This document shows, piece by piece, positions 8,421-17,541 of a DNA stretch of 64,000 bases; position 1 is the stretch's first letter, and the number at the start of each line of letters is the position of its first letter. The stretch spans positions 496,001-560,000 of the forward strand of contig NC_018015.1 of the NCBI RefSeq assembly GCF_000265525.1. The letters run 5' to 3'. The translations under genes and the position numbers were made by a program. The stretch comes from Thermococcus cleftensis (GTDB taxonomy: Archaea; Methanobacteriota_B; Thermococci; Thermococcales; Thermococcaceae). The notes under the pieces were generated by a model. It searched no databases. It was given only the letters and a program-made list of their open reading frames with translations, and was not told where the DNA came from.

Positions 8421-10412
8421 TCAGGAAATCTGGGCCAGGAACTTCCTCAACCTCTTCGGTGAGATGCGGGTTTTCCTGGCCAGTTCCTCCACGTCGGCCC
8501 CCTTCAGATCCTCGATCGTGTGTATCCCAGCGCGCTGAAGCTTTGCCAGCGTCTTCGGCCCGATGCCCTTTATCCTGAGAAGGTCGCTCCCGGTTTTGTC
8601 GGGGCCTTTCTTTCTCACCAACCTGCGCTTCTCAATCCCGCCGGACTTCACCCGCTTTACGGCCTTTTTTGAGGGCCTGACTGCCACCTCCTTCACCACC
8701 TCCGTGGCGTAGGCCCTCTTAGCAACTTCCCTCGACCGTTCGACCGGCTCTTCAGTTCTCTCCGGAGGAACCTCTGGGGGCTCCACGAACTCCTCAAGCT
8801 CTGGGGGATTATCGCTCACGTAGTGAGCCATCACCACCGGCCTGAAGGCGTTGTCCCTCTCCTCCAGCTCCTCAAGGAGCTTAACGTCGATATCCCCAGT
8901 CCTCACGTACCTCACCAGCTCGTTGGCCAGCCTGTGGAAGTCCCTGCTGTGGAGCAGTATTCTGCGCTCGGCGTATCCCCTCGCCTGTCCAGTGGTTATG
9001 AGGAACTCCCAGTCGCTGGCTTCGAGGATCAAGAGCTCCCTCGCCAGCTGTTCAAGGATTCTATCGGTGGTTCTGTCCCTTCCGTAGTACCTGCTCGCCA
9101 GCGCTACCATTCTGTCCTCGGCCCGGTAGACGTGCTCCCACGCCCACTCCGTCTCAGCGTTCCACCAGGTGGAGTGGTCGGAGTTAGCTCCCCACGAGCC
9201 CTCGGGCAGTTCAATCCCGTACCTCTCGCCGGTGTAGTTGTCGAGGTAGGCGGAGAGCGTCGTGGTGACTATTCCCCTCTCCGCCATCAGCTCAAGAACC
9301 CTGCCGAGCCACTTGACCCCCTCGAACCACCAGTGGCCGAAGAGCTCGGTGTCGTAGGGCGAGACCACTATGCCCTTCTCGCCCGTCTCCTCCTCGAACT
9401 CGGCCAGGAGCCTCTCTACCAGGCTTACAAAGTGCCTCGCGTGCTCCTCTACGCGTTCCATCGCCCTCTCGGGGTCGTAGAAGTCTTTATCGCCCAGCTC
9501 AACGTCCTTGCCCGTCACGCGCCAGTACTGGCCACCGCTCTTCGGCGCCTTTCTGTGGAACTCCCTGTACCAGAAGTCGCCTGGGTAACCGTAGTGGGCG
9601 CTCCAGACCTGATGGCCGGTTTCCCTGTTGCGGGCGAAGACTGCCACGCGGGAGCCTTTAATCCAGTAGGGCCTGAGGGTGCTCTTATCACCCTCGTGGA
9701 GGGGAATCTCACCGTAGCCCCTCGTTACGGGACCCTCGTCTATGAGGTTGCTCTCCACGAAGAAATACTCGATGCCGAACTCCTCCAGGAACTTCTCTAT
9801 GCCGGCCCTCTTAACCCTCCTTCCACCGGGCAGCTCCCACTCTCCGGCCGGCCGGTAGGCGCACTCAGGCAACCATATCCCCCTCGGCCTCCTGCCGAAG
9901 TGCTTCTCGTAGGTCGCCACCCCGTTGGCCAGCTGGGCCCTTATCGCCTCGTCCCTGCCGAGGAGCGGGAGGTAGCCGTGCGTCGCGGCTGATGTTATTA
10001 TCTCAATGTAGCCGGTATCCTGAAACTCGCGGAGCTTGCCCACTATGTCCCCGTTGATGGCATTCCAGTAGTCGTAGACCTTCCTGAAGTGGTCGAGGGA
10101 AGCCTTGACGGCCCTCTCGTCGTACCTGCCCGATTTCAGGTCCTCCTCGGTGGCTTCAATCTTCCTGAGGAGGTACCTCTCGAACTCGGCCTTGATGTAC
10201 TCATCGGCCAGCTGCTCTGCCAGGACGGGCGTCACGTTAATCACGAGCTGGAACCTGACTCCGGAGGAGCGGAGGCGTTCGAACTCCATGAGCAGGGGAA
10301 GGTATGTCTCGCTCATCGCCTCGTAGAGCCACTCCTCACCGAAGGGCCACTTTCCATGCTTTCGCACGTAGGGTATGTGGGTGTGCAGGACGAATGTGAA
10401 ATGGCCTCTCAT
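8421..10412 (-). CDS. GH57 1,4-alpha-glucan branching enzyme with C-terminal helix-hairpin-helix
   Basis: 663 residues, close in sequence and length to the characterised Thermococcus branching enzyme. It forms alpha-1,6 branches in glycogen. The GH57 barrel starts at residue 1 (FTFVLHTHIPYVRKHG). The likely nucleophile is Glu183 in WLPECAYRP and the acid/base Asp354 in SPYDTELFGHWW. After a low-complexity, Pro/Glu/Arg-rich linker (about 560-610) the last ~50 residues form a helix-hairpin-helix domain (IKGIGPKTLAKLQRAGI). Single gene with its own promoter (TTAAATA near 10446-10455), convergent with the PII/hypothetical side. Confidence 0.95.
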   Translation of the reverse strand: MRGHFTFVLHTHIPYVRKHGKWPFGEEWLYEAMSETYLPLLMEFERLRSSGVRFQLVINVTPVLAEQLADEYIKAEFERYLLRKIEATEEDLKSGRYDERAVKASLDHFRKVYDYWNAINGDIVGKLREFQDTGYIEIITSAATHGYLPLLGRDEAIRAQLANGVATYEKHFGRRPRGIWLPECAYRPAGEWELPGGRRVKRAGIEKFLEEFGIEYFFVESNLIDEGPVTRGYGEIPLHEGDKSTLRPYWIKGSRVAVFARNRETGHQVWSAHYGYPGDFWYREFHRKAPKSGGQYWRVTGKDVELGDKDFYDPERAMERVEEHARHFVSLVERLLAEFEEETGEKGIVVSPYDTELFGHWWFEGVKWLGRVLELMAERGIVTTTLSAYLDNYTGERYGIELPEGSWGANSDHSTWWNAETEWAWEHVYRAEDRMVALASRYYGRDRTTDRILEQLARELLILEASDWEFLITTGQARGYAERRILLHSRDFHRLANELVRYVRTGDIDVKLLEELEERDNAFRPVVMAHYVSDNPPELEEFVEPPEVPPERTEEPVERSREVAKRAYATEVVKEVAVRPSKKAVKRVKSGGIEKRRLVRKKGPDKTGSDLLRIKGIGPKTLAKLQRAGIHTIEDLKGADVEELARKTRISPKRLRKFLAQIS

Positions 10413-10416
10413 CGTG

Positions 10417-10433
10417 TATCACCGGGAGTGTTA
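10417..10433 (-). promoter_or_regulatory. Near-match to the Thermococcales glycolytic motif upstream of the branching enzyme
   Basis: TATCAC-CGGGA-GTGTTA on the plus strand matches TATCAC-N5-GTGATA at 11 of 12 positions. That motif is the known site of the sugar-responsive TrmBL1/Tgr regulator. It lies between the TATA box and the branching-enzyme ATG, a repressor position. Caution: one half-site doubles as the gene's Shine-Dalgarno (GGTGATA), so the match may be partly accidental. Confidence 0.35.
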
Positions 10434-10541
10434 TCGAGCTTGGAGTATTTAACCTTATCCAGAACAGAGTTGGCCCCGTGAACACTTGCGGACACCGGTT
10501 AGGTTTAAAGGGTGGAGCGCCAACCCCGGAGGGGTGGGAGA

Positions 10542-12491
10542 ATGAAGGAGGAGATGAGTTCAGTTGATATCCGCTACGTCGTGAGGGAGCTTCAGTGGCT
10601 GGTCGGCTCTCGCGTTGATAAGGTCTACCACGACGGAGACGAGATCAGGATAAAGCTCCGCACGAAGGAGGGGAGGGCGGACTTAATCCTCCAGGCCGGC
10701 AAGAGGTTCCACCTCACTAGCTACATCAAAGAGGCTCCAAAGCAGCCGTCGAGCTTCACCATGCTCCTCAGGAAGCATCTCAGCGGCGGATTCATAGACG
10801 CCATAGAACAGCACGGCTTTGACAGGATTGTAAAGATTCGCGTTGGGGACTACACCCTCATCGGCGAGCTCTTCCGGAGGGGGAACGTAATCCTCGTGGA
10901 TTCGGAGAACCGGATCGTCGCAGCTTTGCGCTACGAGGAGTACAAGGACAGGGCGATAAAGCCAAAGGCGGAGTACAGGTATCCCCCCGCGAGAGAGAAC
11001 CCCCTCGAGGTGAGCTTTGAGCGGTTTTTGGAGCTGATGCGCGAGGAGGAGCTTGAACTCGTGCGCGCCTTAGCCAGGAAGCTCAACATGGGCGGCATGT
11101 ACGCGGAGGAAATCTCGATAAGGGCAGGCTTTGCCAAAACGACGCCTGTCAAGGAACTCAGCGACGAAGACCTGAGGAAGGTCTACGAGGCTATGGTGAA
11201 AACCTTCAACGACGAGCTGAGGCCCAACATAGTCTTCAAGGAGGGCAACATGCACGACGTCGTTCCAATCGAGCTAAAAATCTACGAGGGGCTTGAGAAG
11301 AAGTATTTTAACACCTTCAGCGAGGCCCTCGACGAGTACTTCGGGAGAATAACCATCGAGAAGGCCAAAATCGAGAGGACGAGAAAGTTAGAAAACAAGA
11401 AGAGACAGCTTCTCATGACGCTCAGGAAGCAGGAGGAGATGCTGAAGGGCTTTGAGGGGGCAATGCGGGAGAACCAGGAGATAGGCGACCTCATCTACGC
11501 GAACTACGCTTTAATTGAGAGGCTTCTCGACGAGTTCAGGAAGGCCACCGAGAAGCTCGGCTGGGAGGAGTTCAGAAAGCGAATCGAGGAGGGTAAGAAG
11601 GCCGGCAACAGGGTCGCAATGATGGTCAAGGGCATCAACCCTAAGGAAAAAGCGGTAACGATAGAACTTGATGGGAAGAAGGTGAAGCTCTACCTCAACA
11701 GGAGCATAGGCGAGAACGCCGAGCTCTACTACGAGAAGGCCAAGAAGTTCAGGCACAAGCACGAGGGAGCTTTGAAGGCCTACGAGGACACGAAGAGGAA
11801 GCTGAACGAGGTGGAGAAGCTCATCGAGGAGGAGATGAAGAAGGAGCTCAACGTCAAGCGCATAGAGAGGAGAAAGAAGAAGTGGTTCGAGAAGTTCCGC
11901 TGGTTCATTTCGAGCGAGGGCTTTCTGGTGTTAGCAGGCAAAGACGCAAGCACCAACGAGATTCTCATAAAGAGGCACATGGGTGAGAACGACCTCTACT
12001 GCCACGCCGACGTTTACGGAGCACCCCACGTCGTCATCAAGGACGGCCAGAAGGCTGGCGAAAGGACAATCTTCGAGGCCTGCCAGTTCGCGGTTTCGAT
12101 GAGCAAGGCCTGGAGCAGGGGGGTTTACAGCGAAGACGCCTACTGGGCCTACCCCAACCAGGTCACCAAGCAGACGCCGAGCGGCGAGTACCTCGGCAAG
12201 GGGGCCTTCATGGTCTACGGCAAGAGGAACTGGCTCCACGGACTCCCTCTTAAGCTCGCGGTGGGTGTGATAAACTACGAGGGGGAGGATTTCGTCGTCT
12301 GCGCGCCGGTAGAAGCGATTAAGGCCCACACGAAGAGGTACATCGTAATCCGTCCCGGCTCACTGAAGAAGAGCGAGCTGGTGAAGAGGATAAAGCGTAT
12401 TCTCGAAAAGTGGGGCTACAGGGTGAAGGAAGAGGATCTCATGGCCGTCCTTCCGCCAGGAAACGGCGACGTGGTGGAGGTGGTGGGCTAA
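10542..12491 (+). CDS. NFACT/Rqc2-family ribosome quality-control protein
   Basis: 649 residues in the NFACT family (archaeal homologue of eukaryotic Rqc2/NEMF and bacterial RqcH), which binds stalled 60S/50S-peptidyl-tRNA complexes. The N-terminal NFACT-N domain begins SSVDIRYVVRELQWLVGSRV. A long coiled coil spans about 280-460, and the NFACT-R domain near 480-560 carries RWFISSEGFLVLAGKDASTN and the GENDLYCHADVYGAPHVV block. ATG 10542 follows GGGGTGGGAG. A TATA-like GTTTAAAGG lies at 10502-10510. Its stop overlaps the convergent membrane protein's stop by four bases. Confidence 0.93.
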   Translation: MKEEMSSVDIRYVVRELQWLVGSRVDKVYHDGDEIRIKLRTKEGRADLILQAGKRFHLTSYIKEAPKQPSSFTMLLRKHLSGGFIDAIEQHGFDRIVKIRVGDYTLIGELFRRGNVILVDSENRIVAALRYEEYKDRAIKPKAEYRYPPARENPLEVSFERFLELMREEELELVRALARKLNMGGMYAEEISIRAGFAKTTPVKELSDEDLRKVYEAMVKTFNDELRPNIVFKEGNMHDVVPIELKIYEGLEKKYFNTFSEALDEYFGRITIEKAKIERTRKLENKKRQLLMTLRKQEEMLKGFEGAMRENQEIGDLIYANYALIERLLDEFRKATEKLGWEEFRKRIEEGKKAGNRVAMMVKGINPKEKAVTIELDGKKVKLYLNRSIGENAELYYEKAKKFRHKHEGALKAYEDTKRKLNEVEKLIEEEMKKELNVKRIERRKKKWFEKFRWFISSEGFLVLAGKDASTNEILIKRHMGENDLYCHADVYGAPHVVIKDGQKAGERTIFEACQFAVSMSKAWSRGVYSEDAYWAYPNQVTKQTPSGEYLGKGAFMVYGKRNWLHGLPLKLAVGVINYEGEDFVVCAPVEAIKAHTKRYIVIRPGSLKKSELVKRIKRILEKWGYRVKEEDLMAVLPPGNGDVVEVVG

Positions 12492-12898
12492 AGGTACCTT
12501 CCGCCACCGAACATAACGCCAGCCAAGAAGCCGCCCAGGGCCAGCAGGTAGCCCTCTCCGATGATATTGGGCAGGTCGTTTCCGTAGAAGTGCCAGACGA
12601 CGAGGGTAAAGATCAGCATTCCAAAGATGCCGAGGCCAGGTCCCAGTCGGCCGCCAAGTATCCCGAAGAGTACCCCAAGGAGTATCATAAAGATGCCGGC
12701 AAAGAAGACGACAAAGGTGAATATCGAACCTGTACTCGATGGGTTGAGCCACCAGAAGGCACCCTCAAATCCCTCCTGAGGTAGAAGGACTCTGCCGAGG
12801 ATCCCGAGGAAGGTCACGTCTCCGGAGGGCGGCCTGAGCCAGACCAGGGGAAAAGAAACGAGAACGACAAGAGAAGCCAGAAAGCTCACCAGCCTCAT
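12488..12898 (-). CDS. Hypothetical four-helix membrane protein
   Basis: Not recognised. 136 residues with four hydrophobic segments (about 4-20, 56-74, 78-104 in two parts, 112-130) and a Gly-rich C-terminus. It starts 11 bp after the nikR stop, with GGGGGCG as a plausible Shine-Dalgarno, so it is probably cotranscribed with nikR. That neighbourhood hints at a link to metal handling, but no ligand motif is visible. Confidence 0.75.
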   Translation of the reverse strand: MRLVSFLASLVVLVSFPLVWLRPPSGDVTFLGILGRVLLPQEGFEGAFWWLNPSSTGSIFTFVVFFAGIFMILLGVLFGILGGRLGPGLGIFGMLIFTLVVWHFYGNDLPNIIGEGYLLALGGFLAGVMFGGGRYL

Positions 12899-12909
12899 TG
12901 AAACGCCCC

Positions 12910-13326
12910 CTAAACCAACTCCTTTCCGGTTCCCGTCATCACGAGCTTTCCGTGCTTAACACCCTTGAGGCTCAGCAGCCTGTCGGCTATCTCCTTTATC
13001 CTGCTCGCCTTCCCCTTCACGATGATGACCTCCAGGCAGTTGTGCTCGTCCATGTGGACGTGGATACTGGAGATTATCTCATGTAAGTAGTCGTGCTGTA
13101 AATCGAGCAGTTCCTTGACGACGTCGGCCTCATCGTGGTTGTAGAGCATCGTTATCGTTCCCGCAACCTCAGCATCACCAGTTTCCCATTCGTGCCGGAT
13201 TATGAAGTCCCTCATCATATCCCTAATGGCCTCGCTCCTGTTCACGTAACCCTTCTCCTCTATTATGCGGTCGAACTTCCGGAGGAGTTCATCGGGAACT
13301 GAAACGCCAAAGCGGGTAATCTTCAT
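12910..13326 (-). CDS. nikR: Nickel-responsive regulator NikR
   Basis: 138 residues: ribbon-helix-helix DNA-binding domain ([19 protein letters not shown], residues 1-50) followed by the ACT-like metal domain. The four Ni(II) ligands of E. coli NikR are conserved with a shift of two: His78, His89, His91 and Cys97. ATG 13326 follows GGTGGTGGC, and a TATA-like TTTTTAATG lies upstream. No nickel transporter or hydrogenase gene lies in the window, so its targets are elsewhere, apart from the downstream membrane protein. Confidence 0.96.
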   Translation of the reverse strand: MKITRFGVSVPDELLRKFDRIIEEKGYVNRSEAIRDMMRDFIIRHEWETGDAEVAGTITMLYNHDEADVVKELLDLQHDYLHEIISSIHVHMDEHNCLEVIIVKGKASRIKEIADRLLSLKGVKHGKLVMTGTGKELV

Positions 13327-13418
13327 GCCACCACCGTACCATGTTTGGGACCAATCATTAAAAATGTGACCTTCCCCTCCAACGAAAGCCTTTTATCCCT
13401 CGGCGGAAAGTGGCTTCT

Positions 13419-13865
13419 ATGCCAATAGGGAAGCTGTACGCGATAGCGAGGAGTGAACTAGCCAAAGACCTCGTTTTTGAGATAGACGACGAGCCCGTGA
13501 CCCTCTCGATAAAGGGCCTCCTCATAGCCCAGGTAGACTCGAAGAGCTACAACTTCTCCTTCTTCGAGCTTAGCGAGAGCGAGTTTGTGCTGGCGGTCCA
13601 GATGAAGGGCTTCATCGTTTACCTCGCCATGGAGGCCGACGAGGAGATTGACGAGGAAGCCTATCCCGAACTCGTCAGAATCCTCCTCGAACAACTGACG
13701 CCAGCCATAGCCTTCCTCGTAACCAGGGCGGAGAAGGATTACACGGGAAAGGCCGACCTGCTCCTCGACGACGATATGAGCCCCAGTCTCAAGGAGTTCT
13801 TCTACGGCCTGCTGATGAAGTACAGGAAGGGAAGGCCTGTTTACGAGCAGACCGAAGTGGCCTAG
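13419..13865 (+). CDS. Conserved hypothetical acidic protein
   Basis: Not recognised. 148 residues, acidic and soluble, with alternating beta-like segments (FEIDDEPVTLSIKGLL, YNFSFFELSESEFVLAVQMKGF) and a helical C-terminus. CTTTTATCC at 13389-13397 lies about 25 bp before ATG 13419, implying a leaderless mRNA, so this start was preferred to the in-frame GTG at 13410. The stop overlaps the convergent DUF389 gene by four bases. Confidence 0.8.
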   Translation: MPIGKLYAIARSELAKDLVFEIDDEPVTLSIKGLLIAQVDSKSYNFSFFELSESEFVLAVQMKGFIVYLAMEADEEIDEEAYPELVRILLEQLTPAIAFLVTRAEKDYTGKADLLLDDDMSPSLKEFFYGLLMKYRKGRPVYEQTEVA

Positions 13866-14866
13866 CCGGAGAGGAGTTCAAGGAGGGCCAGAAGGATAAC
13901 CATTGTCGCCAGTACCGCACCGGTTCTCCTGGCGTATATCTTAGCCGCCCTCTTCTCGTAGTAGCTCCTGGGAGAGACGTTCAGGAGATAAAGCGCGAGG
14001 AGGGAGCCGAGAAGCAGACCGAGGACATTCTCCAGTGTGAGGACGAGGGAGCCTTCAAAGACCTCCCACCAGCCCATAGCGAGGGATATCCCAACCACCG
14101 TCGTTGGAGGAACGAGAGCGGCCGCTATCGAAACCCCCGCGAGAATCTCGGGAACCCTGCTAACTATGGCGACTATTCCTGCATAACCAAGGATTACCGC
14201 GAGGAGTATATAAACCAGCCCCGACTCGCCGCGGACGAGTATCTCGTGGGTTGGCTCGGCAGGTATCGCACCGAGGAGCTTGAGCACCGCGGCGGCCAGA
14301 AGGGCAGAGAGAAAGATGATGCCCAAGAGCTTGAGCATGGAATAGACCGCGTTGAGCGCGTCCCGTCCCTTGCCCATGACGATGTTCAGCGAGAAGCCAT
14401 AGAGGGGGCCGAGGATTGGTGACAGGAGCATTGCCGAGATTATCATCACTATGCTGTCGTTTATCAGCCCAAAGAGGGCTATTATCGATGCAACCGCGCC
14501 GAGAGTCAGCTGAATGGGGTCTATGTTGGCCCCGCTGTTGGCGCCCTCGATGAGCCCCTCAATGTCCGCCAGGGTCCAGCGCCGGCGGTACTTCTCAAGG
14601 GCCCTGACCGAGCTGGAGTACCTGACCGACTTCCCTCTCACCGGCGCCCAGGTTATCGATGAATGAGCCTTCCTGAGGTCGATTGCCCTCATAAGGTCGT
14701 CGGCCACATCGTTTATCACGAAATCCGGGACGAGGGCCGTGAACTTCAGAACCCGGCGGTCGTTGCCCTTGACTTCCTCGGTGTAAAACTGAACTCCCCA
14801 CTTGGCCAGAACCTCGGACACCTTGGATCCTTCACCCTCGTCGCAGTAGATCTCGAGGCGCAACAT
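13862..14866 (-). CDS. DUF389 (TIGR00341-type) membrane protein
   Basis: 334 residues. An N-terminal cytosolic domain (about 1-90) is followed by the DUF389 core beginning WTLADIEGLIEGANSGANID and several membrane helices (ASIIALFGLINDSIVMIISAM segment, then about six more to the C-terminus). Function unknown in this widespread family; transport has been suggested. A TATA-like GTTATTAGG on the minus strand near 14897-14905 suggests a very short leader. Confidence 0.9.
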   Translation of the reverse strand: MLRLEIYCDEGEGSKVSEVLAKWGVQFYTEEVKGNDRRVLKFTALVPDFVINDVADDLMRAIDLRKAHSSITWAPVRGKSVRYSSSVRALEKYRRRWTLADIEGLIEGANSGANIDPIQLTLGAVASIIALFGLINDSIVMIISAMLLSPILGPLYGFSLNIVMGKGRDALNAVYSMLKLLGIIFLSALLAAAVLKLLGAIPAEPTHEILVRGESGLVYILLAVILGYAGIVAIVSRVPEILAGVSIAAALVPPTTVVGISLAMGWWEVFEGSLVLTLENVLGLLLGSLLALYLLNVSPRSYYEKRAAKIYARRTGAVLATMVILLALLELLSG

Positions 14867-15010
14867 AAGGCATCAGAATAACTGGACGCTCCGGCCTAAT
14901 AACACTTCCGGGACAGATTATACACCCAACGCCTTCGCAATAGATGGTAAGGAAACAGAGAGTCAGAAAGTTTTTATAACCCTCAAGCCGAGTTATTGAA
15001 AGGTGATCCC

Positions 15011-15124
15011 ATGGAGATCCAAAACAGAAAAAAGCTGCTCGCGGTTCTACTGGTGCTGATGGTTCTCGGGGTCGGGATAGCGTTCCTCGTCCTCAGGTAC
15101 GGCTGGTGGCAGTGGGGACCGTAA
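15011..15124 (+). CDS. 37-residue single-pass membrane protein
   Basis: [10 protein letters not shown] then a 20-residue hydrophobic helix and a Trp-rich end (RYGWWQWGP). Support for a real gene: promoter TTTTTATAACC at 14970-14980, GGTGATCC before the ATG, and a positive-inside pattern. The last 32 bases overlap the convergent rpp30 gene. Function unknown. Confidence 0.7.
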   Translation: MEIQNRKKLLAVLLVLMVLGVGIAFLVLRYGWWQWGP

Positions 15125-15800
15125 ACCCCTCCAGCATCGCTATCGGGTAGAAGTGTAGACTCGCCCTCGCCTCCGGCAGTTCCATTCCGATGTTTATCCC
15201 AAGGCTCATCAAGTCCCTCGGCGAGCGAACCTCCCATTTACTTTCAGCGGAGCTCGTGAGAAAGCGCGGAACTCGGTACTTCCTGACCAGCTCCCAGGTC
15301 TTCGCCATGAAGCGGAGGAGCTGAACCCTCTCGTAGGGGTTCGCGCGGAGAAGCGGAGCGAGCGAAAAGCCCACCGCGACCCCTCTCTTTGCCGCTATCC
15401 TCGCCAGGACGTGGTCGAAGCCGGGATCCTTCCTCCCGAGCCAGGGGCTTATCAGGGCATCGACGCCGCTCTCCAGCGCAAAGCGGTTCACCCTCATATC
15501 CCCGCCCTGGACGTAGATGAGGGCCTTTAAGTTGCGGTTCTTCACCTCGCGGATTAGGCTGGGCTTTTTCGTGACTATGAGAAGGGCAACCCTCCCATAC
15601 CTCTCGCGGAGAAGCCTGAGCTCCTCTTTGAGCTCACCCCAGTTCGGAGAGCTTTCGAGAACCAGCTTTTTCGTGAAAACCACTTCATCGAACCACTCCT
15701 TGGCCAGCTCGTACGCCTCTTCGCTCCTCACGTCCATCTCGATGAAGTGCTCGCGCGAGAAGGAGACCTCTTCCACTTCTCCCCTCATTCCTCCAGCCAC
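15093..15800 (-). CDS. rnp3: Ribonuclease P protein component 3 (Rpp30)
   Basis: RNase P subunit with a TIM-barrel (PHP-like) fold that supports the RNA catalyst in tRNA 5' maturation. 235 residues; conserved blocks [83 protein letters not shown] are all present. Start at GTG 15800 overlaps the end of the COG1325 gene; ATG 15788 is an alternative. The COG1325-Rpp30 pair is normally in the same cluster as L15e. Confidence 0.95.
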   Translation of the reverse strand: MAGGMRGEVEEVSFSREHFIEMDVRSEEAYELAKEWFDEVVFTKKLVLESSPNWGELKEELRLLRERYGRVALLIVTKKPSLIREVKNRNLKALIYVQGGDMRVNRFALESGVDALISPWLGRKDPGFDHVLARIAAKRGVAVGFSLAPLLRANPYERVQLLRFMAKTWELVRKYRVPRFLTSSAESKWEVRSPRDLMSLGINIGMELPEARASLHFYPIAMLEGFTVPTATSRT

Positions 15801-16240
15801 TCCCTCACGGCTTTCACAACTGCCTCCTTCCTCATCGGGAAGGCCTTGACCTTTATCCTGACCTGTATGGTGTCGCCGCCCTCGTCTATCTCCGGCTCAC
15901 CGAGATAGGCCTTCTGCTTGTTGAAGCGGACGTAGAGGGTGCCCTCCTCATCTACCTTCTCATCGAGATTTTCGAGGAGGTAGCGCCTGTCGTCCTCGCT
16001 CAACAGTTCCCTGAAGTGGTCGATGAACTTCCTAACCGCCCTGCTCCGCTTTATCTCGACGTTCACCACTTTAATTGGGTTCCCGAAGAAGCCCGTGGTC
16101 TCGTCCACGTCGAAGAGAACGTCATCATCGTCTATTTCATCGGGAATGAAGGTCGCTATCGCCTCCAGAACCTTGTCCTCGTCCTCGGTTGCCTGAATGA
16201 AGGTGGTTATCCTGACGTGGTGTGCCCTAATCTTTCCCAT
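15785..16240 (-). CDS. RNA-binding protein, COG1325 (L5-like fold)
   Basis: 151 residues, matching the small archaeal RNA-binding protein encoded beside L15e and Rpp30. Visible: [25 protein letters not shown], the acidic [23 protein letters not shown] segment, and FIDHFRELL. Proposed by others to work with RNA processing machinery; no catalytic residues are evident. ATG 16240 follows GGTGAGGGCG; GTG 16249 is in frame. Overlaps rpp30 by 16 bases. Confidence 0.88.
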   Translation of the reverse strand: MGKIRAHHVRITTFIQATEDEDKVLEAIATFIPDEIDDDDVLFDVDETTGFFGNPIKVVNVEIKRSRAVRKFIDHFRELLSEDDRRYLLENLDEKVDEEGTLYVRFNKQKAYLGEPEIDEGGDTIQVRIKVKAFPMRKEAVVKAVREWLEE

Positions 16241-16296
16241 CGCCCTCACCGGGGTTGATTCGATGCCGCGCTTTAAAAGGTAACCGCCGCGCGCGT

Positions 16297-16347
16297 TGGT
16301 GGGAAAAACTTAAATAAAATCCCACTAATCAGCTAATGGTGGGAAAA
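16297..16347 (+). promoter_or_regulatory. vapBC promoter with repeated operator candidates
   Basis: The 11-mer TGGTGGGAAAA occurs twice, at 16297-16307 and 16337-16347, exactly 40 bp apart. An inverted half-copy, TCCCACTA (16320-16327), lies between them. They bracket an AT-rich TATA-like box (CTTAAATAAAAT, 16309-16320). Such repeats at the promoter fit autoregulation by the AbrB-type antitoxin encoded immediately downstream. The second copy overlaps the vapB Shine-Dalgarno. Confidence 0.6.
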
Positions 16348-16577
16348 TGCTGGCAAGGGTGGATTCAAGGGGAAGGCTGTACCTCCCCAAGGAGCTCAGG
16401 GAAAACCTACCGAGGGAGGTTTACCTGGTCAGGGTCGATGATGGCATACTCATAGTCCCAAAGCCCGATGATCCGGTAAAGGAACTCGAAGAGCTCGGGA
16501 AGGGCCTCCCCGACGTTCCGATCGAAGAGCTGAGGAGGGAAATCCTGAAGGAAGCGGAGAGGCTCGCGGGTGGGTGA
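16347..16577 (+). CDS. vapB: VapB antitoxin, AbrB/SpoVT family
   Basis: 76 residues. The N-terminal swapped-hairpin AbrB DNA-binding domain is seen in MLARVDSRGRLYLPKELREN (1-20) and VYLVRVDDGILIVP; a charged C-terminal helix (about 45-76) is the usual toxin-binding tail. Starts with GGTGGGA before ATG 16347 and is followed directly by the PIN toxin gene. Probably represses its own promoter through the repeats listed separately. Confidence 0.9.
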   Translation: MLARVDSRGRLYLPKELRENLPREVYLVRVDDGILIVPKPDDPVKELEELGKGLPDVPIEELRREILKEAERLAGG

Positions 16578-16578
16578 G

Positions 16579-16950
16579 ATGGTCTACGCAGATACAGATC
16601 TTTTCCTTGCCCTTCTGAAACCCAGCGACTGGCTCAAGGAAAACTCTAGGAAAATCTACGAGAGGTACCGGGGTCAGATAACGACCTCCGAGGCGACATT
16701 AATGGAACTCCTGATACTCTCGAAGAAGTTCAGCCTCGACCCGGTAAGGATCATGGCGGCAGTCATGGCGATGACGAACATCGAAGATGAGGCCTACCTC
16801 AGGGCGGCCTACTACATGAAGGAGCACGGGCTAAATCCCTTCGATGCCCTCCACGCGGCAAAGTGCGGCGGGACGATAATCAGCTCTGACAAGGCCTTTG
16901 ACAAGTTGGGAATCAAAAGGATAAAGCTTGAGAAACCGGAAGAAGATTAG
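16579..16950 (+). CDS. vapC: VapC toxin, PIN-domain ribonuclease
   Basis: PIN-domain endoribonuclease of about 123 residues. The four acidic metal-binding positions are present: Asp in MVYADTDLFLAL, Glu in SEATLMELL, Asp in NPFDALHAAKC and Asp in SSDKAFDKL. ATG 16579 follows GGGTGAG and starts one base after the vapB stop; in-frame GTG 16570 would overlap vapB. The pair lies between COG1325 and L15e on the opposite strand to both. Confidence 0.92.
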   Translation: MVYADTDLFLALLKPSDWLKENSRKIYERYRGQITTSEATLMELLILSKKFSLDPVRIMAAVMAMTNIEDEAYLRAAYYMKEHGLNPFDALHAAKCGGTIISSDKAFDKLGIKRIKLEKPEED

Positions 16951-16956
16951 AGGAAA

Positions 16957-17541
16957 TCACTTGCCCTTGCCCTTGTTGGCCCTTATGCTGGGCCTGACCT
17001 TCTCGGCACCCTTGCCCTTGTTCCTCAGGCCGCGGCTCTTCCTGCCGGCGCTGGTGAGACCGCGGAAGACGCGACCCTTGTGGGCCTTGCCGGTGATCCA
17101 GTTGATCTTGGGGTCAGCCTTGATGACCGGGTGGTGCGGGTCCACCATTATGACTTCAAACCACCTGTACATTCCGTCCTCGCCAACCCAGTAGGAGTTG
17201 AGAACCTCAAGGTTCGGGAACTTTCTGGCGGCCTTCTCCTCGGCTATCCACTGGAGGCTCTTCTTCGGGCTGTACTTGACCATACCCATCTTGCTCGGCT
17301 TCCTTCCGCCCTTCCACCTGGGCCTCTTCCTTCCGCCCTTCCTCACGCGAACGCGAACCATGACGTAGCCCTGCTTGGCCTGGTAGCCGAGGCTCCTGGC
17401 GCGGTCGAGCCTGGTCGGCCTCTCGATCCTGACAACGACAGGCTCGCGGCGCCACTTTATCATCCTGACCTTGAGAAGCTCCCCGACGTAGCTCTTCTTG
17501 GGGCTCTTCCAGGCTTCCCTAATGTACTTGTACATTCCCAT
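16957..17541 (-). CDS. rpl15e: Ribosomal protein L15e
   Basis: Large-subunit ribosomal protein, 194 residues, highly basic. Diagnostic sequences: [54 protein letters not shown] and the basic tail [21 protein letters not shown] 17541 follows GGAGGGTGC; an upstream in-frame start at 17559 would put the Shine-Dalgarno inside the gene. The leader contains two perfect hairpins (GCGGGC/GCCCGC near 17590-17605 and CCGCA/TGCGG near 17578-17588). Shares a divergent promoter region with the peptidase gene. Confidence 0.97.
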   Translation of the reverse strand: MGMYKYIREAWKSPKKSYVGELLKVRMIKWRREPVVVRIERPTRLDRARSLGYQAKQGYVMVRVRVRKGGRKRPRWKGGRKPSKMGMVKYSPKKSLQWIAEEKAARKFPNLEVLNSYWVGEDGMYRWFEVIMVDPHHPVIKADPKINWITGKAHKGRVFRGLTSAGRKSRGLRNKGKGAEKVRPSIRANKGKGK

